Position numbers and translations under genes: made by a program
Notes under the pieces: generated by a model
The model's input: the letters and a program-made list of their open reading frames with translations, nothing else
Databases searched by the model: none
Told to the model about the DNA's origin: nothing
NCBI GenBank assembly: GCA_001692895.1
Contig: KV748176.1
Span: forward strand, 2,666,001-2,730,000
Reading direction: 5' to 3'
DNA: 64,000 nt
From: Cenococcum geophilum 1.58
Taxonomy: Eukaryota > Ascomycota > Dothideomycetes > Gloniales > Gloniaceae
Shown: one piece after another, positions 57,534-64,000 of the stretch
Layout of the letters: each line of letters opens with the position of its first letter
Numbering within the stretch: the stretch's first letter is position 1

Positions 57534-60500
57534 ATGGCACCTAAAGTAAGCTTATTTAAGAGAGCTGCCTTTACCTAAAAGGAACCTAAGATCTAATTAG
57601 GATTAGAAATTAAAGGCAATAATAACATTATAGACGTACGCGAGTAGATTTACGCCCTCGTAGCTAGCTAGAAAGCCAATCGTCTTAAAGTAAGAAATAT
57701 ATAAGAGACCCTACAAGAGATCCTAGAAAGCCTCGCGGCCCTATAAAATAGCCTAGCTTCCCCTTTTTAAAGCCCTAGCCGACCTATTTACTCTACTAAA
57801 TGCGATATACTAGGGAGTACGGATATAATAACAAAGTAATTAAAGTCCGTTAAGCTCCTTAACCCCCTACTACTATTTAACGGGATAGACCCTACCTTTA
57901 AGAATTAGAGGATTTAAGCATAAGGAAAGCTCCGCGTTAACTACAACCATTTTCTTTCTAAAGAAGCTAAAATACTCTACCTCTTTAGTTAAACTACTAG
58001 GGACGCCTAACGGCACCTTTAAGCCAAGTTTAAGGACAACTCCCCTATCTAATTTATATCTGTTAACGAGATAATACAGCACCTAGCGGCTATCTATATT
58101 AACCCAAACAAAGTATAGGATACCTATTATAACTTTAATTGCCTAATAATAAAACTAAACTAACCCTTTACTAAATTCTAGACTTAATTCCTATACTTTA
58201 CAGAAGAAGGCTAGGTTCCCCTTAAGAACTACCGATTAGACCTATACAATAAGCTAATAATCCGGCTATAAGAAAAGATCGCTATAGCCTTAGATAACCT
58301 ACTAACCTATAAAAGACTTATAGCTTATTGCCTATTATTAGACTTAGAACTAAAGCGGATTAACGCCTACCCTAATTAGTAGAAGCAACTCTATAACGAT
58401 TAAAACTCGCTAGCTATACCTATAGGAGCTAGAGTAAGAAGATAAGTTATAACTGCTCTTATACTAAAGGCGGTTATAACTATATATTGGCAAGCCTTGC
58501 CTAACTAGTTACGTACTACACTATCGACTAGTATTCGCCGTAATACTCTAATTGACCCTACCTTAGCTACGTACTACAACTATAATAAGTAGGGTTACTT
58601 TACCTTATCCTGCCCGGAGCTAAAGGATATAGGCGATATTAAGGAGATGGAGGAAGGAGAAACGTTAAATGAGTCGGGAAAAGAAGAACCCTAGGGAAAG
58701 ACTCCCCCCTAGGGTACCCTATCGATCTTAAAGAGATTAATCTTAGTTAGTTAATAGGTAGAAAGTATTTTATAGTTCTATATATAGTATCTTAAAATAG
58801 ATATAGAGTTAATATAACCGCCCTTATTAACACTAAAGTAAATAGCTTCGCCTTTATAAATACTGCCTATGCGAATAATATTGCTAAGTTTCTAAATATA
58901 GAAGCCATCTGACTAGAGAAGCCTGTCTAGGTAAAAGGCTATAACGGCTAAGCTAGTTAGCCTATTACCTACGTCTTAAAGTTATATATCGCTCTTAACG
59001 GATAACGCTAATATGGTATCCCCTTTTGCATCCTAGACCTAGGGTCCCACGATATAAAAACGGTTTATTTAGCCAGAGAATAGACCGAGGTTGCCCTCCT
59101 TTATTAGGGAGATCTAAACTAACTATAAGACACTAGCCGTAAGGGCTAACTCTACCTACTAGTAGGATGTCCAGGCCTGTGACCTAGCCTTTACCTAAAA
59201 AGACGCCCGCTATAAAGCTAGAAAGAACTCTATACTAATAAAGATACTCTCCTAAAGCGCTACGTTTAAAGAGGACTCTACGTATGGAAGCGGGATAGAT
59301 AGTGACGTAGACGATATCTAAATCGCATAGATCTAACTAGTATGGAAAAGAACGTATTAATAGGATATAAGGGATAACCTCTAAAAGATATAATAGGAGC
59401 TAAAAGGAGTAACAATAACGCCAGTACCCTAAAAGTCCCTAAAGTTACGTACGCCCCTATTATTAGGCAACCCCCCCACCGTAAATATTGCCGCAATTAG
59501 CGCTATAGCGTTTTACTTTAATATATACCGGAAGAATAATAAGGTCTTTATAATGAGCCTATATAAGATTAACTGAATTATTAATAATAGAGAGGAAAGG
59601 CTAGCTAAGGAAACCGATAAGGAACTAGTTAAACGCCTCCTTTTTACTATTTATATAGACTATAAGGATACATTCTTAAAGGCGGCTTTAGACAAGTTAC
59701 CCCTCTACCGGACGTATAATTATAAGATTTAATTAGAAGCTAATAACTCGCTAGGCTATAGCCCCCTCTACTATTAATTAACGGATAAGCTAAAAGTAAT
59801 AAAGTAGTACTTAATTAACAACCTGGATAAAGGGTTTATTAAGCTAAGTTAAGCCCCTTTTNCTTCCCCTATCCTNTTNNTAAAAAAGCCTAATAGAGGC
59901 CTTTGTTTTTGTATTNACTATTAAAAGCTAAANGCTATTACTTAAAAGNANNGGTATCNTATTNCTTTAATTAATNAGACCCTTATANGTCTAAGCTAGG
60001 NAAANATCTTTACTAAACTTAATATCCGCTAAGCTTTCTACCAAATTAGGATAAACCCTATATCTAAAGATTTAATAACGTTCCGTACCCGTTATAGTTC
60101 CTATAAATATAAAGTTCTTCCTTTTAGACTAATAAACGGACCGGCTACGTACTAAAGGTATATAAATAACGTTCTTTTTAATTACCTTAATAAATTCTGC
60201 ATGGTATACCTAGACGACATTCTTATATACTTAGACGACGAACTTAAGTATTAAGTTTATATTAAGAAGGTCCTGGAAAGACTACGGAACATAGGCTTAT
60301 AAGTTAATATTAAGAAATGCGAGTTTGGGGTAAAACGTATAAAATACCTTAGGTTTATTATAACTATAAAAGGAATTAAGGTTAACCCTAAGAAGGTAGA
60401 GGTAATCTGTAACTGGAAGCCCCCTTATATAGTAAAAGGAATTTAATCCTTCCTTAGCTTTTGTAACTTCTACCACTAGTTTATCTATAATTACGGAATT

Positions 60501-62700
60501 GTGGTAAAACCTCTTATATAACTAACCAGGAAGAATATGCCTTTTATCTTTAATAATCGCTATATAAAAGCCTTTAAAGAGATAAAAGATCGGCTTATTT
60601 CTTCCCTAATTCTTTGTTACTATAACCTGGACCTTAAATTAATGCTAGAAACAGACGCCTTTAATAGGGTTATAGCGGGAATCCTATTACAGTTATATTT
60701 AGACGGCGAATGGTACCCTATAGCTTTTTTCTTAAAGATAATAGACCCGGCTAAGTATAACTATAAAGTATATAATAAAGAAATGCTAGCTATTATTTAA
60801 TTACTCTCCTAATAGCGCGTAGAGCTTAAAGGTATAAACTCCTAGATTAAGATATATATAGATTATAAAGCCCTAGAGTACTTTATAACTATAAAGCAGC
60901 TTACTAAATAATAAGCCCAGTAGGCCGAAATACTCTCTTAATTCTTTATTATAATTATATATTGTTCTAGTAAGCAAAACTTTAAGGCTAATGCCCTAAC
61001 CTAAAGAAAATAAGACATAGGACCCTAGGATAAGCTAAAGACCTAATATTGGACGCGCGCCCTCCTCTATCTAGAATAGCTTAACCCGCGGATCCTTAAG
61101 GAGCTAGACTCTTAGTAAAACAAGCTAGCACTAATAAAGGAGTCCTTAGATAAGTTAATAGGGCTAATTAACTGCCTCCTAACTATAAACCGCATGGCTG
61201 ACGCCTTAAGGGCCCTCCGTAAATAAGCCGTAAAAGGAGATCCCGATTTTAAAACGGAGGAAGGATTGCTTCTATATTAGGAGCGGCTTATAGTCCCTAA
61301 TATTAATAATCTACGGACTAAATTAATCCGTAAAGTTTATTGCTAAGTTTCTACGGTATACCCTAGTAAGAATAAGACCCGTACAATTATTAACTGCCGC
61401 TACTACTAGCTAAGAATGGTTATGGATATTAATTAATATATATGGAACTGCGAAGACTATAGGAGAGCTATAATCCTACGGGATAAGACCCTAGGACTAC
61501 TTAAGCCACTCCTAATACTAGGGCGCCCTTAGCAGTATATCTTTATAGACTTTTATAAACTACCTAGGGACCGTAACGGATATAATATAGTTATAGTTAT
61601 AGTCGACCGCTTTAGTAAACGCCCGTTCTTAATTCCCTGTTATAAGAATATTAATGCTAAAGAGGTAGCCTAGCTATATGTCTATTACGTTTACCGAATC
61701 TACGGACTACTAGATACTATTATGTCTAATTATAGGCTATAGTTTATATTAGCCTTTTAGAATAAGTTTACCTAGATCTTAGGCATTAAGCTAAGGCTTT
61801 CTATGGCTTATTACCCCTAGATAGACGGTTAGACAGAGATTATAAATTAGTACCTGGACTAGAGGCTTAGGCCCTTTATTAACTATTTCTAGAACAACTA
61901 GTTTAAACTACTACCCTTAATGGACTACGCGTAAGCAACCCTACCCTATAACTCTACAGGGTTTGCCCCTATTTAGCTAGAAATGGGATACTTACCCTAT
62001 ATAAGCTTTAACTAGAAAAGGCTAGAAGAACCCTAGACTATATAAGAGAAGCTATTCTATGCTAAGGCCTAATAGTACGCTAAACGATTAGAGGAAGCCT
62101 AGATGGTAGCCCGTAAGAACCTAAAAAAAGCTTAGAGGTCAATGGAATAGTAGGCGAACAAACACCGTTAAGAGCCCGATTTTGCCCCTAGCGATATAGT
62201 CTAGGTTATAATAAGGAATTAGAAAACTAAATAACCTAGCTGTAAGCTAGACTACTAGATAGCAGGACCGTATAAGGTTCTTAAAAAGATAGGTAACTTG
62301 TATAAGATAAAGCTCCCAAATTTAATTAGGGTTTACCCTATCTTCTTACTAGATAAGTTATGGAAAGCTATAAATGACCTATTGCCTAGATAAAAGAATA
62401 AGCCTTCCCTACTAGTTTAAGTAAACGGTGATAATAAATAGGAGGTTAATAAAATACTGGCCTGTAAGATAGTACGGGGAACGCTAAAATACTATATTTA
62501 ATAGAAGGGCTACGATCTTAACCTAACCTAGTACCCTATATAGAACTTTATAGGCTGCCCCTAGAAGCTTAAAGAATTCTATAACTAATACCCTAATACG
62601 CCTAAACCCCTAAAGTACCTAGATAAATAGATAGAATGCTAGTATAATAAAGACGATAAGTTACTGGAAGAACATAGGGACAAAAACGCCCTAAAGCCCT
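57534..62700 (+). pseudogene. Gypsy gag-pol polyprotein with chromodomain, RIP-degraded
   Basis: An ATG at 57534 (MAPKVSLFK) begins gag. A mutated CCHC knuckle, YYNYNK.GYFTLSCPE, lies at 58569-58620. Protease lies at about 58760-59000. Reverse transcriptase spans about 59800-60430 with FYQIRINP, LPFRLINGPATY and an intact catalytic box YLDDIL at 60207-60224. RNase H spans about 60537-60960 (ETDAFNRVIAGILLQ, YNKEMLAII). The integrase finger is near 61380-61460, with the core at 61500-61900 (YIFIDFYKLPRDRNGYNIV, FSKRPFLIPCYKN). A chromodomain lies at about 62440-62640 (EVNKILACKIVRG, KGYDLNLT.YP). Less damaged than the other gypsy copies but still carrying many TAG codons. Confidence 0.9.
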
Positions 62701-63003
62701 AATATAGCTGTCTACCAAATTCTACCGTTTTCTGCCAGTACCGTAAAATTTCAGATATCTAGGAACTTTGACCGCCGGTTAAAGTTGTCTAATTGGTTAG
62801 ATCCGTGCTAAGACTTTTAGCGGCTACTCTTTCTAGCCTAGTGCTTTCACTTAGCCTATAATCGCCCTTTATACTTAGTCTAGACGTACTTATATTCCCT
62901 TTATCTTCTTATCTTATATTTTATAATCCTATGTTTATAAGCCTAGTGCTACCCTATTTCTAACTAAGCCTAAGGGCAGGCTTTCTTTTAAAGAGGGGGG
63001 TGA

Positions 63004-63213
63004 TATAACGGCGCTATTGTACGTTACCTGCTAAATTCTACTATATTCTGCCGACCTATAATTGGCCCGCCTAAAGCTAGCGCCTTGGCGGCTTACTTTA
63101 TATATTTGTTTACATCGGTCCTAGCAACCCCTTTTCCTTCTCTTTAGCTTAGTATCTTCGTAATATAGTATTCTATAAGCTTTAGTTTAGAGGCATTTAT
63201 ACGAGCCGTAATA
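63004..63213 (+). repeat. 3' LTR of the plus-strand gypsy
   Basis: Pair of 57094-57303, 210 bp; its TG start is mutated to TA. Confidence 0.93.
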
Positions 63214-63218
63214 TTAGG

Positions 63219-63372
63219 TACCTTTCCTCTAAATAAAAACGAGCTATATAGTATCTTTATGTTTAAACCTTTAACCTTTTTAAAAGGTAATAGTAGAGGT
63301 ACTAGAGTAGCTAGCTCTGGTGCTAATTCCTCTTCCTTAGTTTTAATAATTAAGGCTAGCACTAAAAGCCTA
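63219..63372 (-). pseudogene. 5' part of the large unrecognised gene
   Basis: The minus-strand frame reading LALIIKTKEEELAPELATLV... and FKKVKGLNIKILYSSFLFRGK runs to the gypsy target site and continues at 57088. A candidate ATG lies at 63360-63362; the true start may be farther right. Confidence 0.45.
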
Positions 63373-63391
63373 TAGCCCTTACTTAGATAAT

Positions 63392-63618
63392 TGTTAGCGA
63401 CTTAGTCAATCGAGATATAAGTACGGCAAAATGGTCGCGCAAGCCTGTACGATTAGATTGTCTATAAACGAGAATCTAAAGCTAAAGAAAGGAAAGGAGA
63501 AGAAGGGGAGCGCCGCTTAAAGCTATATACGATCTTCGTGTCACGTAACCACAATATACGGCAATCTGTGGCAACTTGCTGGTGCGTAGTTCTGCTAAGT
63601 TCTACTAGTGCCGTAATA
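63392..63618 (-). repeat. 3' LTR of gypsy copy 4
   Basis: Matches 15054-15278 but with a diverged segment at 63500-63600. Confidence 0.9.
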
Positions 63619-64000
63619 TTACCCCCCCCTCCAAAAAAGCCTGCCCTTAGGCTTTGCCGCTAAAAGTCTTAATAAAAGAATCTAACCAATTAGATAACTT
63701 TAACTGCCGGTTGAAGTTCCTAGATATCTTAACACCTTATATAACTAAGAAATTTCTAGGGCGTTTTTATCCTTATGTTCTTTTAGTAGCTTATCGTCTT
63801 TATTATACTAGCATTCTATCTACTTATCTAGGTACTTTAGCGGTCCGGGTTTATTAGGGTAACGGCTATAAAACTTTTAAAGCTTATAGGGGCTACCTAT
63901 AAAGTTCTATACAGGGTACTAAGTGGGGTCTGGGTTATATCCTTTCCAACTAACACGATACTTTAACGTTCCCTTTATAAGTTTATAGGCTAGTATTTCT
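63392..64000 (-). mobile_element. Gypsy of the copy 1/2 family (copy 4), 3' end only, runs off the window
   Basis: The 3' LTR at 63392-63618 (227 bp) is followed by a C-run polypurine tract at 63621-63628 and a hairpin AAGCCTGCCC TTAGGCTT. An extra ~90-bp module with a palindrome at 63680-63729 is absent in copies 1 and 2. The chromodomain end of pol begins at about 63800. Confidence 0.88.

Larger units (their letters stand above)
57094..63213 (+). mobile_element. Complete chromodomain Ty3/gypsy retrotransposon, second subfamily
   Basis: LTRs of 210 bp at 57094-57303 and 63004-63213 carry the 5-bp target duplication ttagg at 57089-57093 and 63214-63218. A polypurine tract (AAAGAGGGGGG) lies at 62991-63000. 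The LTR is unrelated to that of copies 1 and 2 except at the GCCGTAA-type end. It is inserted in the minus-strand pseudogene. Ambiguous bases cluster at 59862-60005. Confidence 0.95.

Noticed and set aside
1-64000. tRNA, rRNA and telomere repeats
   Set aside because: No cloverleaf-forming segment with tRNA box motifs, no rRNA core sequence and no TTAGGG tandem array were found by eye; the TTAGGGTTTA units near 21540 are dispersed in a coding-like repeat.

Overview
The window reads as a filamentous ascomycete (Pezizomycotina-type) chromosome, most likely a repeat-rich and perhaps subtelomeric stretch. The evidence is short GT...AG introns with CTAAC-type branch sites, Tad1-like LINE, Ty1/copia and chromodomain Ty3/gypsy elements, and strong repeat-induced point mutation (RIP). 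In the repeats CpA has been converted to TpA, so glutamine and tryptophan codons appear as TAG/TAA/TGA stops while CpG is retained. Species cannot be read from the sequence.

Layout. 1-25.9 kb is a stack of nested, RIP-degraded transposons: a minus-strand copia (620-6836), a composite with terminal inverted repeats (7468-14295) containing a Tad1-like LINE and satellites, a complete minus-strand gypsy (15054-20953), pieces of an unclassified plus-strand LTR element ending in an LTR at 22140, and two gypsy fragments, one of which carries a 508-bp DNA transposon. 25.9-36.5 kb is a non-RIPed island of more balanced base composition. It holds a small CxxC protein ORF, a 113-codon ORF split by a mariner-type MITE, a hAT-like miniature element, a remnant gene with a SUMO-interaction-like motif, a second MITE, and a ten-exon gene (30535-36486) for a very large charged coiled-coil protein of no recognised family. 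That gene carries a frame-breaking 55-bp tandem duplication. 36.5-54.1 kb is a RIP-degraded RecQ/DEAH helicase gene of the telomere-linked kind. It is split by a minus-strand gypsy (37505-51433) that itself hosts a hAT transposon (39325-41678) and a copia element (41781-47464). 54.7-63.4 kb is an unrecognised minus-strand pseudogene split by a complete plus-strand chromodomain gypsy (57094-63213). A further minus-strand gypsy begins at 63392 and leaves the window.

The genes do not form an obvious pathway. Most of what the DNA records is the order of transposon insertion and the effect of RIP. The least explained signals are the large ten-exon protein family, the conserved palindromic modules shared between unrelated retroelements, the unclassified pseudogene at 54.7-57.1/63.2 kb, and the non-RIPed insert inside the helicase. 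Element boundaries come from matching LTRs or terminal inverted repeats and target-site duplications read by eye. Polyprotein limits are approximate because the frames are broken.
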